The notes beneath the pieces were generated by a model that was not told where the DNA came from, searched no databases, and saw nothing but the letters and a program-made list of their open reading frames with translations. From Methanomassiliicoccaceae archaeon UBA537 (lineage in GTDB: Archaea > Thermoplasmatota > Thermoplasmata > Methanomassiliicoccales > Methanomethylophilaceae): a stretch of DNA of 8,966 nt. This document shows, piece by piece, positions 1 to 6,476 of this stretch. The stretch spans positions 1 to 8,966 of the forward strand of contig DATC01000145.1 of the NCBI GenBank assembly GCA_002504495.1, written 5' to 3'. Within the stretch, counting starts at the first letter, position 1, and every line of letters starts with the position of its first letter. A program made the translations under genes and the position numbers.

Positions 1-689
1 GTCATCGTATTGCCTACGATGACGATGCAGAACATGTCCACGTCCGCGGGGTCCAGATCGCCTAATGTGGTGATCTTGCTCCATTCATCGGGCCTTCCGG
101 CGTTCCTGACAATGCCGACAGGCGTCTCCGGCGAACGGTGCTTTGAAAGGATTTCGCAGGCCTGCGACAGATAGCCCGTGCGGGTCTTGCTCTTGGGGTT
201 GTAGATGCACCCGACGAAGTCGCCTTCGGCGGCCATCTCCACCCTCTTCATTATCAGATCCAGCGGAGTCATCAGGTCCGACAAGGACACGATGACGAGA
301 TCGTGCATCAGCGGAGCCCCGAGTATGGAGGCGGCGGACGAGGCGGCGGTTATACCGGGGACTGTGTCGATCTCGATGTCGGCATGCATCTCGTCGGCCA
401 GCTGGTAGATGATCCCCGCCATCCCGTAGATCCCGGAATCGCCGGAGGAGACCATCGCCACATCCTTCCCGGAGACGGCATCCTCAATCGCCATGCGGCA
501 CCTCTCCACCTCCTTCATCATCCCGGTGGCCTTGTACACCTTGTCCGGAAAGATGGGACGGAGGAGCTCCACGTAGGTGGTGTAGCCGGTGACGACGTCT
601 GCCTCCTCTATGACCCTGGCCGCACGGAACGTCATGTCGTCCTTTCCGCCCGGTCCGAAGCCCACGACATGGAGGCGTCCCTTCGGCAT
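1..689 (-). CDS. cbiH: Cobalt-factor III C17-methyltransferase CbiH (3' end cut by window edge)
   Basis: Cytoplasmic SAM-dependent methyltransferase that methylates C17 and contracts the ring of cobalt-factor III to give cobalt-precorrin-4. I read 229 residues from the ATG at 689; the frame is still open at base 1. Visible motifs are the N-terminal glycine loop VVGFGPGG (8-15), GYTTYV (35-40) typical of CbiH/CobJ, VSSGDSGIYGM (80-90), VPGITAASSAA (110-120) and YNPKSKTR (163-170). The visible end, IVIVGNTM, is where family members have only some 15-25 residues left, so the gene is probably nearly complete. The next downstream Met (19) would remove the glycine loop, so the ATG at 689 or something upstream must be the start. 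A G-rich site (AAGGGGGT, 696-703) lies 6 nt before it. It overlaps the end of cbiF by 58 bp in another frame and is third in the leftward arm. Confidence 0.93.
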   Translation of the reverse strand, partial: MPKGRLHVVGFGPGGKDDMTFRAARVIEEADVVTGYTTYVELLRPIFPDKVYKATGMMKEVERCRMAIEDAVSGKDVAMVSSGDSGIYGMAGIIYQLADEMHADIEIDTVPGITAASSAASILGAPLMHDLVIVSLSDLMTPLDLIMKRVEMAAEGDFVGCIYNPKSKTRTGYLSQACEILSKHRSPETPVGIVRNAGRPDEWSKITTLGDLDPADVDMFCIVIVGNTM

Positions 690-1444
690 CGCTCGACCCC
701 CTTGCGGAACTCGGTGGTGAAGTGCTTGTCGTAGAGCTTGGAAAGATCGTGATCGGTGCCGAGGCAGTCGCCGACGACGGTGAGAGCCGTCTTCTTGATG
801 CCTTCGGCCTCCACCTTGGCGGCGATGTCTGCGAGTGTTCCCCTGACAATCTTCTGCTCAGGCCAGGAGGCCTTGTAGACCACTGCTGCAGGAGTCGTGG
901 GCTCGTAGCCGCCCTCCTCCAGCTGGGCCACCATCTGATCCATGAATCCGATGGAGAGGAAGATGACCATGGTGGCGTGATGCCTCGCGAGATCGACGAG
1001 CTTCTCCCTCGAAGGCATCGGAGTCCTGCCCTCCATCCTGGTGAATATGACGGTCTGACTCTTTCCGGGGAGGGTGTACTCGGCCTCTAGGGCGGCCGCC
1101 GTGGCGAAGGCGGACGAGACGCCGGGAACGACCTGGTATGCGATCCCCAGCTCGTCCAGCCTGTCCATCTGCTCCCTGTGGGCCCCGTATATGGCCGGGT
1201 CCCCGGTGTGGACGCGGGCCACGTCGCGGCCTGAGGAATCCGCCTCCTTCATGACGGCGATGACCTCGTCGAGATCCATCAGAGCGCTGTTGTAGATCTG
1301 CGCCCCTTCCTTGTGGCCGTCGAGCACGGCAGGATTGACGAGCGATCCCGCATAGATGATGACATCCGCATCGTCTATCAGCTTCTTGCCTTTGATCGTT
1401 ATGAGCTCCGGATCCCCGGGCCCTGCTCCTATGAAAGATATCAT
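632..1444 (-). CDS. cbiF: Cobalt-precorrin-4 C11-methyltransferase CbiF
   Basis: Transfers methyl from SAM to C11 of cobalt-precorrin-4, forming cobalt-precorrin-5A. The protein has 270 residues. It shows the canonical loop FIGAGPGDPELIT (4-16), YAGSLVNPAVL (31-41), VHTGDPAIYGA (78-88), VVPGVSSAFATAAAL (105-119), TRMEGRTPMP (135-144) and SWPEQKIVRGTL (193-204), all typical of CbiF/CobM. The family usually ends near the LSKLYDK...FRKG segment (234-249). The remaining 21 residues, rich in Arg and Ala, coincide with the cbiH overlap and look like a tail gained by reading into it. The start ATG at 1444 overlaps the cbiL stop as ATGA, so translation is probably coupled. The reading frame stays open far upstream of this start, antisense and out of frame to other genes; that extension is a high-GC artefact. 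Confidence 0.95.
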   Translation of the reverse strand: MISFIGAGPGDPELITIKGKKLIDDADVIIYAGSLVNPAVLDGHKEGAQIYNSALMDLDEVIAVMKEADSSGRDVARVHTGDPAIYGAHREQMDRLDELGIAYQVVPGVSSAFATAAALEAEYTLPGKSQTVIFTRMEGRTPMPSREKLVDLARHHATMVIFLSIGFMDQMVAQLEEGGYEPTTPAAVVYKASWPEQKIVRGTLADIAAKVEAEGIKKTALTVVGDCLGTDHDLSKLYDKHFTTEFRKGVERCRRDASMSWASDRAERTT

Positions 1445-2157
1445 TCGAATCCTGCTCCGTAGCGTTTCTTTATGATGACCGTGGTGAAATAGCCGTAATC
1501 GCGATCGAGATCCATGGGGCCTATGTACTGATCCGACATCCCGACATTGCTCACCACGACGGCATGGTCGGGAGGGATCCCGAACTCGTCCATCATCGAT
1601 GCTATAATGCCCATCGACTTGAACGCCTTCATCACCACGATATTGTCGAAGTTCTCCATGGAAGACCTCAGAAGAGAGGAGTTCTCCTTGGCCACGGGAA
1701 CCACGGCGAGACCTTCGTTCCCGATCATGAGCGGAATGCCCGCGAGAGCCGCGCCGTGGCAAAAGGAGGGGATCCCCGGCACGACCTCGGTCTCGTATCC
1801 GCGAGAGGCGATCTCGCGGTCGATGTACATGTACGTGCTGTAGACCCCTACATCCCCGAGCGTGACCATCGCGATATCCTCGCCGTTGTCGAGGAGCCTG
1901 CACATGCGCTCCATGGCCTCCTCGCGGCATCTCTCCCTGATGGAATCGTCCGGATCCATCCTGAACAGGAGCTCCTCTACGCTCTTCTCCGAGACGTCCA
2001 CGACCTGCTTGATTATGTCGAAGGCTGTGCTGCCCTCCCCGGGTTCGCGAACAGGGTACGCGATCACGCCGCATCCGTCGAGAATCTCCTTCGCCTTCAA
2101 TGTTAGCAGTCCCGGGTCCCCGGGGCCCACTCCGATGCCGAACAGTCTTCCTTTCAT
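1441..2157 (-). CDS. cbiL: Cobalt-factor II C20-methyltransferase CbiL
   Basis: Methylates C20 of cobalt-factor II to give cobalt-factor III, the first methylation after cobalt insertion. The protein has 238 residues, normal for the family. Motifs: GIGVGPGDPGLLTLKA (7-22), MVTLGDVGVYSTYMY (97-111) in place of the usual LTLGDPxxYSTY, VVPGIPSFCHGAALAGIPL (125-143) and VMKAFK (175-180). An in-frame ATG ten codons upstream (2187) exists, but the start at 2157 puts the glycine loop at the usual distance from the N terminus, and a TATA-like element at 2190-2197 would place transcription start downstream of 2187. It is the first gene of the leftward arm, divergent from cbiD, and its TGA overlaps the cbiF ATG. 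The Shine-Dalgarno is poor, which fits a very short leader. CobI of the aerobic route is homologous, but the neighbours are all anaerobic-pathway genes. Confidence 0.94.
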   Translation of the reverse strand: MKGRLFGIGVGPGDPGLLTLKAKEILDGCGVIAYPVREPGEGSTAFDIIKQVVDVSEKSVEELLFRMDPDDSIRERCREEAMERMCRLLDNGEDIAMVTLGDVGVYSTYMYIDREIASRGYETEVVPGIPSFCHGAALAGIPLMIGNEGLAVVPVAKENSSLLRSSMENFDNIVVMKAFKSMGIIASMMDEFGIPPDHAVVVSNVGMSDQYIGPMDLDRDYGYFTTVIIKKRYGAGFE

Positions 2158-2189
2158 CAAAACGCACCGGACATGGATGCTGGGCAAGA

Positions 2190-2197
2190 GATAAAAA
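2190..2197 (-). promoter_or_regulatory. Candidate TATA box for the cbiL-cbiF-cbiH arm
   Basis: On the minus strand this reads TTTTTATC, the most AT-rich patch in an otherwise GC-rich region and similar to an archaeal TATA element. Archaeal transcription usually starts about 25 bp downstream, here near 2167, leaving a leader of about 10 nt before the cbiL ATG at 2157. This supports the shorter cbiL start. The same AT-rich island, extended to about 2213 by GAATAATC, may also serve the rightward arm. This is a pattern call only; archaeal TATA elements are degenerate. Confidence 0.4.
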
Positions 2198-2222
2198 CAG
2201 TTGGATGAATAATCCCATGAAA

Positions 2223-2272
2223 GGCAGTCCGGAAATGTCTATCCGGAGCGCCGAAGCACGGAACTGCCGGCG
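2223..2272 (+). other. Stem-loop cluster in the putative cbiD leader
   Basis: Three stems can be drawn. GGCAG (2223-2227) pairs with CTGCC (2264-2268). Stacked directly inside it, TCCGGA (2228-2233) pairs with TCCGGA (2242-2247) around an 8-nt loop. A third stem, CGCCG (2249-2253) with CGGCG (2268-2272), competes with the outer stem for base 2268. If the region is transcribed towards cbiD, it could form a folded leader with alternative states. It matches no riboswitch I recognise, and stems of 5-6 bp arise by chance in GC-rich DNA. Confidence 0.3.
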
Positions 2273-2306
2273 ACGGATGCGTGAAGGGATTCGAGCCGCG
2301 TACCTC

Positions 2307-2311
2307 AGGAG
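2307..2311 (+). promoter_or_regulatory. Ribosome binding site that fixes the cbiD start
   Basis: AGGAG sits 9 nt before the ATG at 2321. The alternative in-frame ATG at 2351 has only a weak purine run (2329-2334) 16 nt upstream, so 2321 is preferred although the conserved part of CbiD begins just after the second Met. Confidence 0.6.
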
Positions 2312-2320
2312 CGATATCAG

Positions 2321-3472
2321 ATGGAACCGGAAGGCGTCGAAAACGATCAGATGTACACGTTCGTGAACAACAGGCGTCTGAGGCGCGGCCATACCACGGG
2401 CACGTGCGCGGCCGCCGCATCGAAGGCGGCCGCGATAGCTCTGCTGGGCGAACCTATCGACCGTGTTTCGATCAGAACGCCGAAGGGCATCATCCTGGAC
2501 CTGCCTGTGGAGGATGTCCGCATCGATGGAGGATCCGCCTCCTGCGCCGTCAGGAAGGACGGGGGAGACGATATCGATGCGACGGACGGCGCATTGATCT
2601 ACTCGACTGTCTGCCTCGTTCCTGAAGGCATAGAGATCGACGGCGGAACCGGCGTGGGCAGAGTGACCAGGAAGGGGCTCGACCAGCCTCCTGGGAACGC
2701 TGCCATCAACCATGTTCCCAGATCGATGATCAGGGAGGCCCTGGAGGACGTCCGTGAGGCATACGGATACAACGGAGGATTCAGAGCCGTAATCTCGGTC
2801 CCGGAAGGCGAGCGCATCGCTTCCAAGACGTTCAATCCCCGCCTCGGAATAGAGGGGGGCATTTCGATACTCGGGACGAGCGGGATAGTGGAACCGATGA
2901 GCGAGAAGGCTCTGGTGGACACCGTTCGCACCGAGATGACCATGAAGAAGGCTTCGGGCAGAAGGGTCCTCCTAGTGGTTCCGGGGAACTACGGGAAGGA
3001 GTTCTCCGAAGGCATCCCCGGCATCGATCCGGAATCCGCCGTCAAATGCAGCAACTTCGTAGGCGACATGCTGGACATCGCGGTGGAGCTGAAGACCGAC
3101 ATCGTTCTGGTCTCGAACATCGGGAAGCTGGTGAAGGTGGCGGGAGGCATTATGAACACCCATTCGCGCAATGCGGATGCGAGGATGGAGATACTCGCCG
3201 CCAATCTCGCGGTGGCCGGCGGATCCATAGAAGGCGTCAGAAGGATCATGGACTGCATCTCCACGGACGACGCTCTGGACGTGGTGGCCGATGAGGATCT
3301 CGTCGGGAAGGTGTCCGAGATCATGATGGACAAGATAGAATACCATATGAACCACCGCACGGACGGCGCCGTACGCACCGCCGCGGTGATGTTCTCGTCG
3401 AAGTACGGTCTTCTGGGCAAGACATCGCTCGCCGACGAGCTTCTGGAAGAGATAAGGGAGGATGAGGAATGA
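2321..3472 (+). CDS. cbiD: Cobalt-precorrin-5B C1-methyltransferase CbiD
   Basis: Methylates C1 of cobalt-precorrin-5B with SAM, giving cobalt-precorrin-6A. CbiD is structurally unrelated to the other corrin methyltransferases and marks the anaerobic pathway. The protein has 383 residues, within the usual range. Family signatures are RRGHTTGTCAAAASKAA (21-37), AVRKDGGDDIDATDG (76-90), the GGTGVGRVTRKGL run (108-120), AINHVPRSMI (128-137), NPRLGIEGGISILGTSGIVEP in the middle of the protein, and the KLVKVAGGIMNTHSR segment in the C-terminal half. The start at 2321 is chosen on its AGGAG site; 2351 is the fallback and would remove only ten unconserved residues. It is first in the rightward arm, and its TGA overlaps the cbiG ATG (ATGA), indicating translational coupling. 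Confidence 0.96.
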   Translation: MEPEGVENDQMYTFVNNRRLRRGHTTGTCAAAASKAAAIALLGEPIDRVSIRTPKGIILDLPVEDVRIDGGSASCAVRKDGGDDIDATDGALIYSTVCLVPEGIEIDGGTGVGRVTRKGLDQPPGNAAINHVPRSMIREALEDVREAYGYNGGFRAVISVPEGERIASKTFNPRLGIEGGISILGTSGIVEPMSEKALVDTVRTEMTMKKASGRRVLLVVPGNYGKEFSEGIPGIDPESAVKCSNFVGDMLDIAVELKTDIVLVSNIGKLVKVAGGIMNTHSRNADARMEILAANLAVAGGSIEGVRRIMDCISTDDALDVVADEDLVGKVSEIMMDKIEYHMNHRTDGAVRTAAVMFSSKYGLLGKTSLADELLEEIREDEE

Positions 3473-4497
3473 GGATAGATGCTGTCGCATTCTCGACAAA
3501 AGGATGCGAGACGGCCAAAAGGCTGAAGGACGCGCTGCCCGAGGACGATGTAAGGATCTACTGCAAGACGAAATCGGACAATGCGGGAGTCGAAAGGATA
3601 GAGGGATCCGTCGGCGAATGGACCGGGAGAGCGTTCGAGGAGTGCGAGGCGATAGTGTTCATAGGCGCCGTCGGGATCGCAGTGAGATACATAGCCCCGT
3701 ACATCAGGAACAAGAGGGTCGATCCCGCGGTGGTCTGCATGGACGAGCTGGGGAAATGGACCATCGCACTCCTGTCGGGACACATCGGAGGGTGCAACGA
3801 GCTCGCCGAGAGGATCGCCTCCCGGATCGGTTCGGAGCCCATAGTCACAACCGCCACCGATCTGAACGGGAAGTTCTCTGTCGATACGTTCGCGGCACGC
3901 AACGGGATGCGCATATCGTCCATGGCCCTGGCGAAGGACGTCTCCTCGAAGGTCCTGGACGGAAGCTTCGTCGGATTCCGCACCGAGATCCCAATCTCCG
4001 GAAGATTCCCTGACGGGATCGTCCTCGCGGATTCAGGTGAGTTCGGGGTCTGTGTTTCCAGAGACCCGGGATCGAAGCCGTTCGATGTGACGCTCAACCT
4101 CGTTCCTATGGACATAACGGTGGGCCTCGGGTGCAAGCGCGGAACCGATCCGGAAAAGATGAGGAGCTTCGTCCGGAGGGTGCTCGAAGAGGATGCCATA
4201 GCTCCTCAGCGCGTATCGGCGGTCGGGAGCATAGACCTGAAGAAGGACGAGGCCGCCATCCTGGAGACGGCATCCGGGCTGCGCGCACCTGCCGAGTTCT
4301 TCTCTGCCGACGAGCTCAACCGCCTCGAGGGCGAATTCTCGTCATCCGAGTTCGTTCGCGGAATCACGTCCGTGGACTGCGTCTGCGAACGCGCGGCGAA
4401 GGCCTGCGGAGGTACGGAGTTCATCAGAAGGAAGACCTCCGAGGACGGCATGACGATCGCGATATGCTCCAAACCGTTCCAGGCGAGGTTCCTATGA
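3469..4497 (+). CDS. cbiG: Cobalt-precorrin-5A hydrolase CbiG
   Basis: Opens the delta-lactone of cobalt-precorrin-5A and releases the extruded C20 unit as acetaldehyde, giving cobalt-precorrin-5B. The protein has 342 residues in the usual three parts: an N-terminal domain (about 1-60); a central domain with FIGAVGIAVRYIAPYIRNK (64-82), ALLSGHIGGCNELAERIA (100-117) and TATDLNGKFSVD (128-139); and the C-terminal CbiG domain beginning at VGLGCKRGT (218-226) and including the VCERAAKA segment (305-312). A GGAGG site lies 7 nt before the ATG, inside the cbiD end. The stop overlaps the next start as ATGA. CbiG acts before CbiD in the pathway although it follows it in the operon. In some organisms CbiG is fused to CbiH or other Cbi proteins; here it stands alone. 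Confidence 0.95.
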   Translation: MRIDAVAFSTKGCETAKRLKDALPEDDVRIYCKTKSDNAGVERIEGSVGEWTGRAFEECEAIVFIGAVGIAVRYIAPYIRNKRVDPAVVCMDELGKWTIALLSGHIGGCNELAERIASRIGSEPIVTTATDLNGKFSVDTFAARNGMRISSMALAKDVSSKVLDGSFVGFRTEIPISGRFPDGIVLADSGEFGVCVSRDPGSKPFDVTLNLVPMDITVGLGCKRGTDPEKMRSFVRRVLEEDAIAPQRVSAVGSIDLKKDEAAILETASGLRAPAEFFSADELNRLEGEFSSSEFVRGITSVDCVCERAAKACGGTEFIRRKTSEDGMTIAICSKPFQARFL

Positions 4498-6476
4498 GCG
4501 GCATCCTGATATTCGCCGGGACCGCCGACGGCCGCTGTCTTGCGGAGCATCTTTCATCACGCGGGCTGGACGTCCATGTCCGCGTCGCCACGGAGTACGG
4601 AGCCGTGGTCATGGAAGGAGACGGGGTAGATGTGGAAGTAGGAAGCCTCGGAGGAACCGAAGGCATCGCGGACGAGGTCTCCCGTCGCGGATACGAACTG
4701 GTGGTGGATGCCACTCACCCGTATGCCAGGGCCGTCTCCCAGCATATCCGCGAAGGCTGCGCGAAGGCCGGCGTCGAATGCATCAGGCTCGTGCGCGACG
4801 GCGGACAGGTCCCCGAAGGCGTCATCGAGGTTCCGGACGTGCAGTCGGCCGTAGAGTTCCTCTCGGGAACGACGGGGACGATATTCGCCGCTACCGGAGC
4901 CAAGGAGCTCGAGGCATACGTCTCGGTCCCCGATTGCAGGGAGAGGGTCGTCGCGAGGATCCTGTCCACGAAGGAGTCGATGGAGAAGGCCATCGGACTC
5001 GGATTCGAAGGAAGCCGCCTCATATGCGCGCAAGGACCGTTCACCGAAGAGGAGAATCTCGCAGCCTTGAGAAGATCGAACGCCAAATGGATGGTGACCA
5101 AGGACTCCGGCACCTTGGGCGGATTCGAGGAGAAGGTGCGTGCGGCCCGCCGCGCGGGAGCGAAGCTAGTCCTGATAAGCAGACCCGAGGAGTCGGGATC
5201 TACCCTTGCGGAGACAATCGGGATCATCGAGGACAAATACGGACTCGCGCATGAATCCTGCGGAGATCCTGCCGAGAAGAGGCGTGTGACAGTCATCGGC
5301 ATAGGGATGGGAAACGGGGACCTCACCCAGAGGGCCGTCTCGAAGCTCGAGGAGGCGGACCTGATCGTCGGAGCCAAGCGCATGCTGGAATCAGTCGACA
5401 CCCTGGGCCGCGACACTCTGGAGGAGTACAGGGCGGACGTGATCGCGGAGTACCTCGATGCCAACCCGCGCTACAGGAGGATCGCATGCCTCATGTCCGG
5501 AGACACCGGATTCTACAGCGGTACGAAGCAGATACTGTCCAGATTCGACAGGGACGTGTACGACCTGGACATCGAATGCGGGATCTCGTCCGTCGTCTAT
5601 CTCGCTTCGAAGGTCGGAGAGACGTGGCAGGATGCGACGCTTACGAGCAGCCACGGATGCGAATGCAACATCGCGGGCCTTGTCAGAACCAGGCGCAAGG
5701 TCTTCACCCTGCTGTCCGGAGAAGAGTCCGTCCTCTCCATGTGCAGGACGCTGGACGAGTACGCCCCCGGGACGGAGGTCATCGTCGGCCAGGACTTCGG
5801 ATATCCGGAGGAGCGCATAGACAGAGGGAGCCCCAGGGATCTCCTGTCCCATGGCTTCGGCAAGGTATGCTGCGCCATGGTGATAAACCCCGAACCGCAT
5901 CTCGCACTTCCGTTGGGAATCCCCGATGACGATTTCATCCGCGGAGATGCGCCCATGACGAAGTCGGAGATCCGCGACCTGTCCGTGACCAAGCTCAGGC
6001 TGTCCCCGGGATCCATCGTCTACGATGTGGGAGCGGGCACGGGATCCGTGTCCGTCGCCATGGCCCTTATCGCCGTGGAAGGCACCGTCTATGCGATAGA
6101 GAAGGAGGCCGAGGCCGCCGATCTGATCGAAGAGAACAAGAAGAGATTCGGAACTCCCAACGTCACAGTCGTCCGCGGCACTGCTCCGGAGGCGATGGAC
6201 AGCCTGCCAGCACCCACCCACGCGTTCATAGGCGGATCCTCCGGCAATCTGAAGAGCATCGTCGAACATCTCCTGTCGAAGAATCCGGACATCAGGATCG
6301 TCATCAACTCGGTGACCATTGAGACCATGAACGAGACCCTGCAGACCATCAAGGACCTCGGATTGGCCGAGGAGGAGTTCGTCAACGTGTCGGTGGCCAG
6401 GGCCAGACGCCTCGGCAGATACCACCTCATGACGGGCCAGAATCCCGTCTACATCGCGGTGGTGAGAGGAAGATGA
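4494..6476 (+). CDS. cbiJET: Trifunctional CbiJ-CbiE-CbiT fusion (cobalt-precorrin-6A reductase / C5-methyltransferase / C15-methyltransferase-decarboxylase)
   Basis: One 660-residue frame carries three consecutive enzymes. Residues 1-260 are CbiJ: FAGTADGRCLAEHL (7-20), VDATHPYA (71-78), AATGAKEL (132-139), AQGPF (179-183) and VTKDSGTLGGFEEK (201-214), the NAD(P)H-dependent reductase of cobalt-precorrin-6A. Residues 265-474 are CbiE: VIGIGMGNGDLT (267-278, Met where most relatives have Pro), then SGDTGFYSG, the GISSVVYLASKVGETW segment and SSHGCECN. Residues 475-660 are CbiT: PMTKSEIR (487-494), the SAM loop VYDVGAGTGSVSV (509-521) and FIGGSSGNLKSIVEHLL. CbiE and CbiT methylate C5 and C15 and decarboxylate the C12 acetate, yielding cobalt-precorrin-8. 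The linkers are short and charged. The frame is open upstream of 4494, but the ATG there overlaps the cbiG stop and begins the CbiJ domain, so longer starts are spurious. CbiET fusions (CobL) are well known; joining CbiJ as well is less usual. Confidence 0.93.
   Translation: MSGILIFAGTADGRCLAEHLSSRGLDVHVRVATEYGAVVMEGDGVDVEVGSLGGTEGIADEVSRRGYELVVDATHPYARAVSQHIREGCAKAGVECIRLVRDGGQVPEGVIEVPDVQSAVEFLSGTTGTIFAATGAKELEAYVSVPDCRERVVARILSTKESMEKAIGLGFEGSRLICAQGPFTEEENLAALRRSNAKWMVTKDSGTLGGFEEKVRAARRAGAKLVLISRPEESGSTLAETIGIIEDKYGLAHESCGDPAEKRRVTVIGIGMGNGDLTQRAVSKLEEADLIVGAKRMLESVDTLGRDTLEEYRADVIAEYLDANPRYRRIACLMSGDTGFYSGTKQILSRFDRDVYDLDIECGISSVVYLASKVGETWQDATLTSSHGCECNIAGLVRTRRKVFTLLSGEESVLSMCRTLDEYAPGTEVIVGQDFGYPEERIDRGSPRDLLSHGFGKVCCAMVINPEPHLALPLGIPDDDFIRGDAPMTKSEIRDLSVTKLRLSPGSIVYDVGAGTGSVSVAMALIAVEGTVYAIEKEAEAADLIEENKKRFGTPNVTVVRGTAPEAMDSLPAPTHAFIGGSSGNLKSIVEHLLSKNPDIRIVINSVTIETMNETLQTIKDLGLAEEEFVNVSVARARRLGRYHLMTGQNPVYIAVVRGR

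Larger units (their letters stand above)
2158..2320. promoter_or_regulatory. Divergent intergenic control region between cbiL and cbiD
   Basis: This is the only sizeable non-coding stretch in the window (163 bp). It must hold the promoters of both arms. An AT-rich island at 2190-2213 lies nearer cbiL, so any rightward transcript starting just past it would carry a leader of about 85-100 nt before cbiD. I looked for the cobalamin riboswitch B12-box consensus on both strands and did not find it. There is no tRNA cloverleaf. A short open frame from ATG 2205 to 2366 crosses the region but shows no recognisable protein character. Confidence 0.6.

Noticed and set aside
2281..2305. tRNA-like TTCGA segment in the divergent spacer
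   Set aside because: GGGATTCGAGCC resembles a T-loop, but no matching T-stem, anticodon arm or acceptor stem can be drawn on either strand.
2158..2320. Cobalamin riboswitch in the divergent spacer
   Set aside because: Expected for B12 genes in bacteria, but the B12-box and other conserved core segments are absent on both strands.
2205..2366. Possible 53-codon leader peptide ahead of and overlapping cbiD
   Set aside because: ATG 2205 lies at the promoter-like island, has no clear ribosome binding site, and encodes an Arg-rich sequence with no recognisable feature; chance is sufficient.
1445..2713. Long leftward open frame continuing upstream of cbiF (to 2713)
   Set aside because: It runs out of frame through cbiL and antisense to cbiD, is rich in Arg/His with no domain character, and the true cbiF begins at the ATGA overlap at 1444. 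Typical of high-GC DNA.
4131..4493. 121-codon N-terminal extension of the CbiJ-CbiE-CbiT protein
   Set aside because: The in-frame extension lies within cbiG in another frame, and its composition is Arg/Gly-rich. The CbiJ domain begins exactly at the ATG overlapping the cbiG stop.
5391..6425. 344-codon leftward frame antisense to the CbiE-CbiT domains
   Set aside because: A shadow of the real coding strand; composition is Asp/Gly/His-rich without recognisable domains.
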